From: Pseudoalteromonas shioyasakiensis
GTDB taxonomy: Bacteria > Pseudomonadota > Gammaproteobacteria > Enterobacterales > Alteromonadaceae
Direction of reading: 5' to 3'
Assembly: GCF_019134595.1 (NCBI RefSeq)
Contig: NZ_CP077770.1
Location: 226,001 to 290,000 of the forward strand
Length of the DNA: 64,000 nt
The translations under genes and the position numbers were made by a program. Shown in pieces: positions 45,248 to 54,885 of the stretch. The notes below the pieces were generated by a model. The model searched no databases. It was not told where the DNA came from and saw only the letters and a list, made by a program, of their open reading frames with translations. Position 1 is the stretch's first letter, and each line of letters begins with the position of its first letter.

Positions 45248-47290
45248 TTACATCGCTTTAAAACGAATCGCTGTGCCGCCGCTGGTGGCAAGCTTTAACG
45301 TTAGCTTATCATCAGCAGTCACTATGCGTTTTTCTACTTTTAAGTCGTAAGGGTTATTTACCCATTCAGCTTTGTCACCGTCGCGGTAGATTTGCGCTTC
45401 AAACTTTTTACCTTTATCTAAGAAGTCTAACTTCACTTCTAATGTGCGGGCTTTTTCGTCTGTAACAGCACCTAGATACCAGTCGTTACCTGAGTATTGA
45501 TCACGCTTGCGTTCTTTACGTGCAAATACAACGTAATCGCCTACTTCACCTTGTAGTGCAATGCTTTGTTGCCAATCAGTTGGTACATCCTGAATAAACT
45601 GGAATGCATCTGGCTTCGCTAAATAATTACGTGGTAAATCTGCGGCCATTTGAATTGGGCTGTACATTACAACGTATAGCGCTAATTGCTTCGCTAGGGT
45701 CGTTTGTGGGCGGTTGGTATCAGCACCTAAACCGTTAAAGCCCATATCAAAAATACCCGGCGTAAAGTCCATTGGGCCTGCAAGCATACGCGTGAAAGCA
45801 AGCATTGGAATGTGCTCTGGTGGGTTCGGCGGTGTACCCCAAGCGTTAAACTCTTGACCACGGGCACCTTCACGAGCAATCCAGTTCGGGTATGTACGAC
45901 GTAGGCCGGTATCTTTCACAGGCTCATGCGTGTTGATACTAATTTTATGTTTTGCAGCAAGTTTTACGTTGTGTAGGTATTCATTAACCATGAACTGACC
46001 ATCGTGCCACTCTTTGCGTACAATGCCGTTTTCATCGATACGCTTGATGTTACCACCGTCGGCGACATAACCTGTTTTAACTTGGCTTACATTTGATTTT
46101 TCGTATAATGCAAATGCATTTTCCATTTGGTTACGGTAGTTGGTCACGTTGCCCGACGTTTCGTGGTGACCAATTAATTGTACGCCTTTTTCTTTGCCGT
46201 AACGTGTCAGCTCTTCAATATCAAAGTCGTCATAAGGTTGTGTGAAGCTAAATACATCACCGTTATAGAACCAGTCGCCATCCCAGCCAATATTCCAGCC
46301 TTCGACTAGCACGCCATCGAAGCCATATTTAGCAGCGAAGTCCATGTAATATTTAGTGTTTGCAGTGGTTGCACCATGAATTTTACCGCTACCCCAAGTA
46401 TTTTCATTGATGTGCATACCCCACCAAATACCTACGTATTTACCCGGTTTAACCCAAGATACATCACCCAGTTTATTTGGTTCGTTTAAGTTTAAGATGA
46501 TATCTGAGTTGATTAAATCAACGGCTTCATCACCAATTTGAATTGTACGCCAAGGAGTATTAAATGCGCCGTGCTTTTTAACCGCTACACCGTCTGACCA
46601 AGGTGTTAAATCGGCTTGGAAAGTACCATCACGACGTTGATTTAAAACCATGCCTGCATAATCAACAAGAGCAGCTTCGTGAATACTGATATGCACACCC
46701 TCTTTATTTTTTATAGTAAATGGTGTGTGCACAAGTGCTGCTTTATGAAGTGGGGTGGTGTTATAAACATATTCATAACGGTTCCATCCACGAGCGGGGA
46801 TCCACCAAGCTGTTGCATCTGTTGAGTCTGTAATAGCAAACTCAGTAAGCTCTTTAGTGATTTCTACATCATCATAGCCAGCTTGTTTTGGTAATTCGTA
46901 TCGAAAGCCTACACCATCATTAAAAGCGCGAAAACGTACTGTAAACGTGCCACCTTGTGGCTGTGGCTTTTTAAAGGTCACAGCGACTTCGTTATGGTTA
47001 TCAACCACAGTTTGGCGTTCACCCCAAGGTTGCTCCCAACTGCTTTTTACCGAATCAGTGGTTTGGCTGCTAATTTTGTAACCTTCGCTCATTGCTGGTT
47101 GTTTTTTAAAAACAAGGCCTAACGAAGAGTTAGCAATGACTTGTTTACCTGCAAAGCTGATTTCGTAGCTAGGTGTGTGTTGCTCATCTGAGATAGTTAC
47201 TTTGATCTGCCCATCAGGTGAACTGACGGTTGTGGTTTGTGCTAGGCAAGTACCTGAAAAGGCTGCTAACATTAAGGCAGTTAATCGCAT
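45248..47290 (-). CDS. Glycoside hydrolase family 97 alpha-glucosidase-like enzyme
   Basis: A 680-residue exported GH97 enzyme. Signal peptide to about residue 18 (SGTCLA). An N-terminal beta-sandwich (about 20-280) precedes a (beta/alpha)8 barrel (WWGMHINENTWGSG, GVLVEGWNIGWDGDWF, IGHHETSGN) and a C-terminal beta domain. Carboxylates of the inverting type are present in INTHEPVKDTG and GARGQEFNAWG. These positions match the catalytic glutamates of SusB-like inverting alpha-glucosidases rather than the retaining galactosidase type. It probably cuts alpha-glucan oligosaccharides in the periplasm. A 14-bp palindrome 96 bp upstream is shared with the TonB receptor at 63105. Confidence 0.92.
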   Translation of the reverse strand: MRLTALMLAAFSGTCLAQTTTVSSPDGQIKVTISDEQHTPSYEISFAGKQVIANSSLGLVFKKQPAMSEGYKISSQTTDSVKSSWEQPWGERQTVVDNHNEVAVTFKKPQPQGGTFTVRFRAFNDGVGFRYELPKQAGYDDVEITKELTEFAITDSTDATAWWIPARGWNRYEYVYNTTPLHKAALVHTPFTIKNKEGVHISIHEAALVDYAGMVLNQRRDGTFQADLTPWSDGVAVKKHGAFNTPWRTIQIGDEAVDLINSDIILNLNEPNKLGDVSWVKPGKYVGIWWGMHINENTWGSGKIHGATTANTKYYMDFAAKYGFDGVLVEGWNIGWDGDWFYNGDVFSFTQPYDDFDIEELTRYGKEKGVQLIGHHETSGNVTNYRNQMENAFALYEKSNVSQVKTGYVADGGNIKRIDENGIVRKEWHDGQFMVNEYLHNVKLAAKHKISINTHEPVKDTGLRRTYPNWIAREGARGQEFNAWGTPPNPPEHIPMLAFTRMLAGPMDFTPGIFDMGFNGLGADTNRPQTTLAKQLALYVVMYSPIQMAADLPRNYLAKPDAFQFIQDVPTDWQQSIALQGEVGDYVVFARKERKRDQYSGNDWYLGAVTDEKARTLEVKLDFLDKGKKFEAQIYRDGDKAEWVNNPYDLKVEKRIVTADDKLTLKLATSGGTAIRFKAM

Positions 47291-47385
47291 TGTTGTTCCT
47301 TGGCGGCTTATGGTTATGGATTGTTGTCATGTATTCACATATATCCTTAAAGCATAAAGTGACTTGCTGGTTAATACGAGAGATC

Positions 47386-47399
47386 TGCATACGTATTCA
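47386..47399 (-). promoter_or_regulatory. Probable LacI-family operator (alpha-glucan regulon) before GH97
   Basis: TGCATACGTATTCA, a CG-centred near-palindrome, 96 bp upstream of the GH97 start. The same 14 bases occur at 62991-63004 before a TonB receptor. CG-centred palindromes are typical of LacI/MalR-type regulators. A TTGAAT on the minus strand overlaps it and could be a -35. The site also lies 52 bp before the divergent cupredoxin gene, so it could serve that gene. Confidence 0.65.
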
Positions 47400-47450
47400 A
47401 CAAAGTGAACGCGGCGATATCCAGCCCAGCACCTAAAAAGGTTTAGCAAA

Positions 47451-48068
47451 ATGACAAGAATAACCCTGTTGCTACTACTATTGTTTAGTCAATGTTTATT
47501 GGCACAGCAAATACAGATAGTTGATAAGCAGAATCAACCTGTCAAAAATGCCGTGGTTTGGCTTAAAGGTTCAAAACAAGTTACAGCGCTTGATAGTCAT
47601 TACACTATGAGCCAAAAAAAACGTGCCTTTGTGCCTCATGTGCTGGCAGTGCCACAAGGGGCTAATGTTGAGTTTCCTAACCTTGATTCAATCATGCACC
47701 ACGTTTATTCATTTTCTAAAACAAAGCAGTTTGAGTTAAAGCTTTACCACGATAAACCAGAAAAACCGGTTAACTTTGCACAAACAGGTGTTGTCGAGCT
47801 TGGCTGTAACATTCATGACTGGATGCTGGGTTACATTGTGGTTGTAGATGGTGGTATTTATGGGCAAACAGATAAGCAAGGTATGGTTGAGTTAAGCTTA
47901 CCTGAAGGTAAGTTTACTCTGGCTGTTTGGCATGATCGATTTAATGATATCAGCACACCAGAAACTATTGAGATGACGAACAATGCAAAGCCATTGAGCT
48001 ACCAGTTAAAACAAGCCTTATTACCAAAACTAGAACTAAGCAGCGACGAGTTTGATGATTATGAGTAA
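47451..48068 (+). CDS. Cupredoxin-like periplasmic protein (methylamine-utilisation-type annotation)
   Basis: A 205-residue exported protein; signal peptide to about residue 18 (LFSQCLLA). A plastocyanin-like domain shows possible type-1 copper ligands: H83/H84 in IMHHVYSF, C119, H122 and M125 in GCNIHDWM. The order H…C-x2-H-x2-M fits a cupredoxin. A C-terminal carboxypeptidase-regulatory-like beta-sandwich (about 130-205) follows. Relatives are often labelled 'methylamine utilization protein' without evidence. The stop overlaps the next gene start by 8 bp, indicating coupling with the outer-membrane protein. Confidence 0.75.
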   Translation: MTRITLLLLLLFSQCLLAQQIQIVDKQNQPVKNAVVWLKGSKQVTALDSHYTMSQKKRAFVPHVLAVPQGANVEFPNLDSIMHHVYSFSKTKQFELKLYHDKPEKPVNFAQTGVVELGCNIHDWMLGYIVVVDGGIYGQTDKQGMVELSLPEGKFTLAVWHDRFNDISTPETIEMTNNAKPLSYQLKQALLPKLELSSDEFDDYE

Positions 48069-49284
48069 ATGGCAAACCTTAGCATTGGCGAGTGTTTTTG
48101 GGTTGCCCGCAGTGGCATTTGCTGAGCATGATGGGCTGGTAACTGTTTCGGCTGTGCGTGGTGACCAACTAGCGAGCTATCAGCGTAAAGGAATAGGCTT
48201 ATACCGTTATGACCAAGAGCATGATGGTGTTGTGATATCCCAAGCTATGCTGAGTAGTCGTTTTGAGTTAACGAGTGATTGGTCTGCGCATACAGTGCTT
48301 AACGCCCATCCTGATCCTGAACTAACTGTTGGCTTTAGTCAGGCTTATTTACAATATCAACCGCTCACTGCAAGTCGTTACAAGTGGGCAGTGAAAGCCG
48401 GTGGCTTTTATCCAAAAATGTCACTTGAAAACCCGCAAAGTGGTTGGATGTCACCTTATAACTACACTAACTCTGCAATTAATACTTGGATAGGCGAAGA
48501 GGTGCGTGCCTTTGGTTTAGAGGCAAGCATTAAGCGCCCAGGTAGAAAATTTAGAAGTAACCATAGTTTTGAAGGCTTTGCTGCGGTTTTTAAAGGTAAC
48601 GATCCAGCTGGAACACTCCTGTCATGGCGAGGGTTCGCTATGCATGACAGGCAAACCACGTTCAACGAACAAATCGATTTTGCTATTCCACATTCTTTTG
48701 AGTGGACGCAGTTAGATAAGCAAGCTGAGTATGTGGAGCCTTTCGAAGAAGTAGATGGGCGCTTTGGTTATTACGTCGGTGCACATTGGGATTATCAAAA
48801 AAAATCTCAATTACGTGTTTATTATTATGACAACAATGGCGATCCAGGTGCTTTGAATACCCGTACTGGTCAATACGCATGGGATACACGCTTTTTAAGC
48901 GCGGCATGGTTGTATAAGTTTAATAAGCAAACCCGCATCATTGTGCAGATCCTTGATGGTAAAACTGCGATGGGTGCTAATCGTGGAGTAGACAATGATT
49001 TTTATAGTCATTTTGTTCTATTAAGTCACAAGTTAGACCAGCATCGTCTCACAATTAGGTATGATTATTTTAAGGTTAGCGATCATGATGATTGGCAATT
49101 TGATCCTAACCAAAGTCGTGGAGAAGCTTTAACCGCAAGTTGGCGTTATCAACTGTCAACTAAGTGGCAAGTAGGTGCTGAATATTCAGTGCTGAGCAGT
49201 GACGCTCAAAATAGACCTGGTATGGGATTTAATGAGCACAACTCGCAGCAGCAATTGCAACTTTCAGCGAGTTGGCACTTTTAA
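48061..49284 (+). CDS. Putative outer-membrane porin-like protein
   Basis: A 407-residue exported protein with signal peptide (LALASVFGLPAVAFA, cut near residue 23). The rest is a long series of amphipathic beta strands with aromatic girdles (RYKWAVKAGGFYPKM, KSQLRVYYYDNNGD, HRLTIRYDYFKVSDHD) ending in a typical barrel terminus LQLSASWHF with final phenylalanine. This fits a 16-strand-type beta-barrel. No specific porin family is recognised. I chose the ATG at 48061, which overlaps the cupredoxin stop. A methyl-accepting protein gene follows after 74 bp. Confidence 0.75.
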   Translation: MSKWQTLALASVFGLPAVAFAEHDGLVTVSAVRGDQLASYQRKGIGLYRYDQEHDGVVISQAMLSSRFELTSDWSAHTVLNAHPDPELTVGFSQAYLQYQPLTASRYKWAVKAGGFYPKMSLENPQSGWMSPYNYTNSAINTWIGEEVRAFGLEASIKRPGRKFRSNHSFEGFAAVFKGNDPAGTLLSWRGFAMHDRQTTFNEQIDFAIPHSFEWTQLDKQAEYVEPFEEVDGRFGYYVGAHWDYQKKSQLRVYYYDNNGDPGALNTRTGQYAWDTRFLSAAWLYKFNKQTRIIVQILDGKTAMGANRGVDNDFYSHFVLLSHKLDQHRLTIRYDYFKVSDHDDWQFDPNQSRGEALTASWRYQLSTKWQVGAEYSVLSSDAQNRPGMGFNEHNSQQQLQLSASWHF

Positions 49285-49358
49285 TTTCATACACTTTTTC
49301 AGTTTTTCTACTAACATTCTAATGAACGTGCTGATTAGAATTTAAATTAGGATAATGT

Positions 49359-50960
49359 ATGAAGTTACAAAGCATTCGCGTCAAAAGTTCTTTGCCTATT
49401 GTGCTACTCGGCATTGCTATCGTCATTTTAATTGCTGGCTATACCTATCTAATTAACCTTCAAAAAGAAGCGATTGATGCACAGTCAGAGCGTTTCTTAA
49501 ATGCGGTTTCTGTGGTTGTTAATGCTGACCGAGACTTATACCAAGCCAAAGTAGCAGAGCTGCACCTGGTGACCCAAATGAATGGAGATAAAGGCCAACT
49601 TACTGATCACCAAGAAAATGCTGAGCAAGTTAAAGACCGTTTCAAGCAATATTTATCTTATATGTCGCCATATTCTGAGGTGACCGGTCAGTTTCGTAAC
49701 TTTGATAGCGCATTTGATGCTTGGTATGCAGCATCAACAGCTTACATTGATAACCCAGCAAATGCTGCGCAACAACAAGCGTCGGAGCAAAGCTTTTCGG
49801 CACTACGTGATATTTTAGATAAAGCCGGAGAAGCGGCAGACAAAACCTCGCAAGCAGAAACTGAAAAGCTGATGGATAAAGTAATGGGCTTTAAAGTGAT
49901 GCTTATGGTGATGATCGCAGTGGTTTTAGCTGTTGCTGGTTGGTTTAGTTATTTTGTGCCGCGTCAGCTTACAAAGCAAATTAACTTTGTCACAGAGCGG
50001 ATTAACGAAATAGCCTCTGGAGATGGTGATTTAACAGGTCGTATCAATGTTAAAACGCAAGATGAATTTGCCGAGTTAGCAACCGCGTTTAATCGCTTTT
50101 TAGATAATCTGCAGCAGTTAATCAAAGATATTTTAGAGCAAGCGAAAGAGCTACATAATTTAGGTAACGATTTAGATAACTTTGCAAATCAAAACCATCA
50201 AGTTAACCAAAAGCTCAGCCAAGCGTCTGAGTCGATAGTGAGTGCTGTACATGAAATGAGTGTAGCAAGTCGCGAAGTGGCTAATGTGGCGCAAAACTCA
50301 TCTCATGAAGCTGATAATTCTCAGCAGCTAGCTAAACAAGGCTTAGCTGCGGTTGATAATTCAAGCCGTAAAATTATTGCGCTGTCAGACAACATGGAAC
50401 ATGCCAGCCAGCGTTCAACTGAGTTGCAACAAAGCTCAGACAACATTGCTAAAGTGCTTGAAGTTATTCGTGCTATTGCCGAGCAAACTAACCTACTTGC
50501 ACTGAATGCAGCAATTGAAGCGGCCCGCGCCGGAGAACAAGGGCGAGGTTTTGCGGTAGTAGCTGATGAGGTTCGTACCCTTGCAACTCGCACGCAAGAG
50601 AGTACTAATGACATTCAAACTATGGTGGAGCAGTTTGCAACCAGCGTTGAGCAGTCACTGCAAGCTATTAACAGTGGTAAGCGCTATGCTGATGAAGCGG
50701 TTGAGTCATTCACACAAACCAATGATGTGCTTAACTCAATGCAAGAGTCATCAGTTAAGGTAAATGATATGGCGATGCAGACAGCGCAAGCGACTGAAGA
50801 GCAAACTGCTGTAGCAGATGAAATTAGCCAAAACTTATCAGACTTAAACGATCAAACCCAACAAGGGGGCGGCTTAGCAAGTTCAACACAAGAAGTGGCT
50901 AATCGTATGAACCAACTCACTGATGAGCTCAATCATTTAGTGAATCGATTTAAAGTCTAA
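49359..50960 (+). CDS. Methyl-accepting chemotaxis protein
   Basis: A 533-residue chemoreceptor. Two transmembrane segments (about 11-30 and 182-202) enclose a periplasmic four-helix-bundle-like sensor of about 150 residues. A HAMP domain follows (about 203-255, [23 protein letters not shown]), then the signalling hairpin with the invariant tip [20 protein letters not shown]. It likely senses a small ligand and signals to CheA. It lies directly behind the cupredoxin and porin genes and may sense a related substrate, but the 74-bp gap leaves co-transcription open. Confidence 0.93.
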   Translation: MKLQSIRVKSSLPIVLLGIAIVILIAGYTYLINLQKEAIDAQSERFLNAVSVVVNADRDLYQAKVAELHLVTQMNGDKGQLTDHQENAEQVKDRFKQYLSYMSPYSEVTGQFRNFDSAFDAWYAASTAYIDNPANAAQQQASEQSFSALRDILDKAGEAADKTSQAETEKLMDKVMGFKVMLMVMIAVVLAVAGWFSYFVPRQLTKQINFVTERINEIASGDGDLTGRINVKTQDEFAELATAFNRFLDNLQQLIKDILEQAKELHNLGNDLDNFANQNHQVNQKLSQASESIVSAVHEMSVASREVANVAQNSSHEADNSQQLAKQGLAAVDNSSRKIIALSDNMEHASQRSTELQQSSDNIAKVLEVIRAIAEQTNLLALNAAIEAARAGEQGRGFAVVADEVRTLATRTQESTNDIQTMVEQFATSVEQSLQAINSGKRYADEAVESFTQTNDVLNSMQESSVKVNDMAMQTAQATEEQTAVADEISQNLSDLNDQTQQGGGLASSTQEVANRMNQLTDELNHLVNRFKV

Positions 50961-50970
50961 TTAAAGCAAC

Positions 50971-50997
50971 AAAAAAGGGCTCAATGAGCCCTTTTTT
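50971..50997. terminator. Bidirectional terminator between the chemoreceptor and speE
   Basis: AAAAAAGGGCTCA and TGAGCCCTTTTTT form a near-perfect palindrome with A and T runs on the two sides; suits both convergent genes. Confidence 0.88.
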
Positions 50998-51014
50998 ACA
51001 TCTAGCTAAAACGC

Positions 51015-51878
51015 TTACTTTTTCTCAAAAGCGCGTTTCATATAATTTGGTGTCGCTAATGCGCCGTGGTGAATACCTGCATTATAGTACTCTGTGCTTT
51101 GCGCGAGTGCATTTGCATCATCTTCACGAAACCCTGCGAACGCTTCTGACTTACGAGCAAGGGTCACTGACCATAAACCACTTGGGTAAATTGGCTGTGG
51201 GAAAGGCAGCGTTTGTAGGTCAACAAAACCCACTTCTGTCATCGCATCACGCATTTCTACTAATAGTGGCATATGCATAAGTGGTGATTCACTTTGCTGA
51301 ATTAGGATGCCACCTGGGCGAAGGGCAGTTAAACAGCTAGTATAGAAAGCGTGGTTGAATAAACCTTCGCCCGGACCTACTGGATCTGTACCATCAACAA
51401 TTACTACATCAATTGATTCTGGCGCTGCTTCACGCATGTACTTGATGCCGTCGTCAAACATCACTGTCGCGCGAGGATCTTGATTTGATTCACACAACTC
51501 AGGGAAGTATTTAAGCGACATTTGCGTCACAACTTCGTCGATATCAATTTGCGTTACGCTCTCAACACCTGGGTGTTTTAAAACTTCGCGTAAAGTACCG
51601 CAGTCACCACCACCAATGATCACCACATTTTTTGGATTTGGGTGTGCAAGCAATGCCGGATGGCTGATCATCTCGTGATAGAAAAAGTTTTCACGGCTAC
51701 TTACCATAGTACAACCGTCAATAATCATTAGATTACCGAAGTCAGTTGTTTCGTACATTTCTACTTTTTGAAATGGCGATTGCTGTTCATCAAGCTTTTT
51801 AGTAATGCGTAATGAAAAGGCACTACCATCACGGTCACTAATTTCAGTGAACCAGTTGTTTTGATCTAAATTAGCCAT
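51015..51878 (-). CDS. speE: Spermidine synthase
   Basis: A 287-residue aminopropyltransferase making spermidine from putrescine and decarboxylated SAM. Signatures: NVVIIGGGDCGTLREVL, TQIDIDEVV and the catalytic IVDGTDPVGPGEGLF, plus SPLMHMPL. Start ATG at 51878 (MANLDQNN); the open frame continues 14 residues upstream without support. It is divergent from speA, the gene for the first step of the arginine route to putrescine, so the two form a polyamine locus. Length matches E. coli SpeE (288). Confidence 0.95.
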   Translation of the reverse strand: MANLDQNNWFTEISDRDGSAFSLRITKKLDEQQSPFQKVEMYETTDFGNLMIIDGCTMVSSRENFFYHEMISHPALLAHPNPKNVVIIGGGDCGTLREVLKHPGVESVTQIDIDEVVTQMSLKYFPELCESNQDPRATVMFDDGIKYMREAAPESIDVVIVDGTDPVGPGEGLFNHAFYTSCLTALRPGGILIQQSESPLMHMPLLVEMRDAMTEVGFVDLQTLPFPQPIYPSGLWSVTLARKSEAFAGFREDDANALAQSTEYYNAGIHHGALATPNYMKRAFEKK

Positions 51879-52076
51879 CTTGCTTATACACTTTTGGTTA
51901 ATGGTAAAAAAGGGGGGCAATTTTGCCAGTGCTTGACCAATTGCTCAATCAAATTTTAATCAGTATAGCGAATATTTTTTATCACTTTGGCATATAGCGC
52001 AATTTTTGTTAGCGTGGTCAGCCCTGGCGTATTAAAATGTGCGTTTATATTTAATGAAATTACAGAAGACATTGCC

Positions 52077-53957
52077 ATGACTTGGGGTTTAGACAAAGCA
52101 CGCGATACATACAATGTTGCTCATTGGAGTGACGGTTACTTTGACATTAACGCACAAGGTGAGCTGGTGGCTTACCCAGATGGCGATCAAACTAAAGCTG
52201 CGGTGTCTTTATCTGAACTAACCGAGCAATTCAAAAAGCAAGGTCTTACTTTACCTGTACTGGTTCGCTTTACCGACATTCTACAAAATCGTGTTGATAC
52301 TCTAACGAGTGCTTTTACCAAAGCATGTAATGCCCGTGAATACCAAGGTAGTTATACCTGTGTTTACCCAATCAAGGTTAATCAGCAGCGCTCTGTGGTT
52401 AGTAAATTACTTGCCCATCCAAGTGGTTTAGTAGGCCTTGAAGCCGGCTCAAAGCCTGAGCTTATGGCGATTTTAGGTGTAGCACAAGAGCCAATTACCA
52501 TTGTTTGTAATGGCTACAAAGACAGTGAATTTTTACGTTTAGCCTGTATCGGTCAAGGCATGGGCCATAAGGTTCATATTGTTGTAGAAAAACTTTCTGA
52601 ACTAACCACCTTATTGGCTGAAATTGATGACTTAGGTATTGAGCCATCAATCGGTATTCGCATTCGCTTAAACTCGGTAGGTAAAGGAAAATGGCAAAAC
52701 ACCGGTGGTGAAAAAGGCAAATTTGGTTTAACTGCTGGCCAAGTACTTTCTGCGGTTGAGCTACTTAAGTCACGTAATAAACTCCATTTAATGCAACTTG
52801 TGCATTTCCATATCGGCTCTCAAATTGCCAATATCCGTGATATTCATCGAGCACTGCGTGAATGTGCCCGCCATTTTGCAGAGTTAACGCAGTTAGGCGT
52901 GCCACTTAATACAGTTGATGTTGGTGGCGGTTTAGGTGTTGACTATGAAGGGTCTGGTTCACGTAGTTCGTGTTCAATGAACTACAGTGTTGATGAATAT
53001 GCACGTAATGTTGTGAATGCATTTGCTGAAGTGTGCCAACAACATGATCTTAAGCACCCAGCCATTATTACTGAATCTGGCCGTGCGTTAACTGCGCACC
53101 ACGCAGTATTAATTACAGATGTTATTGATGTTGAGCGTGCACCTAACCATGCGAATCCAACGGCGCCTGAGGCTGACAGCGTATTAGTGTTAGATGAAAT
53201 GTGGCAGTGCTTACAGCGTTTAACACCACGTATGGCGCTAGAAATTTATCATGATGCAATGCATCTATTTAGTGAAGCTCATGACCAATATGTGCATGGC
53301 CTACTCACTATGCTTGAATGGGCAAAGCTTGAGCAGCTGTATTTCACCATTTTACACCGCGTTCGTGCATCCCTGAGCGAAAATGCCCGTGCCCACCGTG
53401 AAGTGTTAGATGATTTAAACGAAAAGCTGGCCGATAAGCTATTCGTTAATTTCTCATTATTCCAATCACTGCCTGATGTCTGGGGGATTCAGCAACTTTT
53501 CCCTGTGATGCCAGTAGAAAACCTTCATCAGCCATTAACGCAACGGGCTATTATTCAAGACATTACCTGTGACTCTGATGGGCAAATTCGTAACTATGTT
53601 GAAGGTACCGGCATTGAGAGCAGCTTACCTATTCCTGAGTACAAGCAAGGCCAACAATACCACATTGCGATGTTCTTAGTGGGCGCGTATCAAGAAATTT
53701 TAGGTGATTTACATAACCTATTCGGCGACACAGATTCAGTGCATGTTGAGCTTACTGAAGCAGGCTATCAGCTGACTAACGCGATTAAAGGTGACAGCGT
53801 TAAGGACGTATTAAAGTTTGTTGATTATGATAGCGACATTCTTGCTGAAAACTTTGCAAAACGGGTTAACTCACTGGCAATTGATGAGCAATCTAAGGCA
53901 CAATATTTGTCAGAACTAAATGCAGGCCTTGCTGGCTATACGTATTTTGAAGATTAA
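52077..53957 (+). CDS. speA: Biosynthetic arginine decarboxylase
   Basis: A 626-residue fold-III PLP enzyme converting arginine to agmatine for putrescine synthesis. The PLP lysine is in YPIKVNQQRSVV; other marks are GLEAGSKPEL, HFHIGSQIANI, VDVGGGLGVDYEGS and the C-terminal LDEMWQCLQRL region. The length matches E. coli SpeA (658) minus the N-terminal extension. I chose the ATG at 52077 (MTWGLDKARDTYN), which starts where the family starts; the frame reads open another 30 codons upstream. Confidence 0.95.
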   Translation: MTWGLDKARDTYNVAHWSDGYFDINAQGELVAYPDGDQTKAAVSLSELTEQFKKQGLTLPVLVRFTDILQNRVDTLTSAFTKACNAREYQGSYTCVYPIKVNQQRSVVSKLLAHPSGLVGLEAGSKPELMAILGVAQEPITIVCNGYKDSEFLRLACIGQGMGHKVHIVVEKLSELTTLLAEIDDLGIEPSIGIRIRLNSVGKGKWQNTGGEKGKFGLTAGQVLSAVELLKSRNKLHLMQLVHFHIGSQIANIRDIHRALRECARHFAELTQLGVPLNTVDVGGGLGVDYEGSGSRSSCSMNYSVDEYARNVVNAFAEVCQQHDLKHPAIITESGRALTAHHAVLITDVIDVERAPNHANPTAPEADSVLVLDEMWQCLQRLTPRMALEIYHDAMHLFSEAHDQYVHGLLTMLEWAKLEQLYFTILHRVRASLSENARAHREVLDDLNEKLADKLFVNFSLFQSLPDVWGIQQLFPVMPVENLHQPLTQRAIIQDITCDSDGQIRNYVEGTGIESSLPIPEYKQGQQYHIAMFLVGAYQEILGDLHNLFGDTDSVHVELTEAGYQLTNAIKGDSVKDVLKFVDYDSDILAENFAKRVNSLAIDEQSKAQYLSELNAGLAGYTYFED

Positions 53958-53978
53958 GCATTAAAGGAATAAGTAGTA

Positions 53979-54857
53979 ATGTCCATGATCCGTTGTGTGT
54001 TCAGTTTTATATTTTACACCCTCAATACACTTTTTTGGTTTGTGCCCATCTTTATTTGTGGCGTGATTAAACTGATCCCAATTAAGCCTCTACAAAAAGT
54101 AATGAGTTGGATAGCTAAGCAATGCGCCACTATGTGGGTGAGTTGTAACAGCATCAACCAAAACATTTTTGCTTCATATAAGCTGTACGTGACAGGTCTT
54201 GAGCAACTAAAAGCGAAAGACTGGTACTTGGTGATCGCAAATCATCAAAGCTGGGTAGATATCGTTGTTATGCAACGCGTGTTCAATCGCCGCATACCGT
54301 TTTTAAACTTTTTCTTGAAAAAAGAACTGATCTATGTTCCTTTTTTAGGTCTTTCTTGGTGGGCATTGGATTTCCCATTTATGACTCGCACGAGTAAAGC
54401 TCAGTTAAAGAAAAACCCTAAATTGCGTGGTAAAGACTTAGAAACAACGCGTAAAGCCTGCGAAAAGTTCAAAGAAATGCCAGTAAGTATCGTTAACTTT
54501 GTTGAAGGTACGCGTTTTACACCGCAAAAGCACTCGCGCCAAAACAGTCCTTTTGAGCACTTATTAAAGCCAAAAGCGGGTGGTGTTGCGTTTGTTATGC
54601 AAGCAATGGGTGAACAAATTTCTAAAGTGGTTAATGTCACTATTCATTACCCTGGTGGAATTCCTAGTTTTGTGGACTTTGCCAGTGGTCGTGTAAAAGA
54701 AGTCGAAGTGCGAGTAGAAGTGATGGAAGTAAGCCCTAATTTAATCGGTGATTACACAGCTGATGCTGAGTTTAGAGTTAACTTTCAAGCTGAATTAAAC
54801 CGCATTTGGAATGAAAAAAATCAGCAGCTAGCTGAGTTAGAAGCAAAAACGCAGTAG
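53979..54857 (+). CDS. Lysophospholipid acyltransferase family protein (YihG-like), copy 1
   Basis: A 292-residue PlsC-type acyltransferase. An N-terminal hydrophobic segment (about 5-30) anchors it. The catalytic NHQSWVD (NH-x4-D) lies near residue 90, and FVEGTRFTPQKH is the glycerol-phosphate pocket. C-terminal coiled helix ends QQLAELEAKTQ. E. coli YihG is the closest named relative; it makes phosphatidic acid with particular acyl chains. Adjacent copy 2 starts 28 bp later. Confidence 0.88.
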   Translation: MSMIRCVFSFIFYTLNTLFWFVPIFICGVIKLIPIKPLQKVMSWIAKQCATMWVSCNSINQNIFASYKLYVTGLEQLKAKDWYLVIANHQSWVDIVVMQRVFNRRIPFLNFFLKKELIYVPFLGLSWWALDFPFMTRTSKAQLKKNPKLRGKDLETTRKACEKFKEMPVSIVNFVEGTRFTPQKHSRQNSPFEHLLKPKAGGVAFVMQAMGEQISKVVNVTIHYPGGIPSFVDFASGRVKEVEVRVEVMEVSPNLIGDYTADAEFRVNFQAELNRIWNEKNQQLAELEAKTQ

Positions 54858-54885
54858 TATTGCTAACGCAGTCGAGAGCACACAT

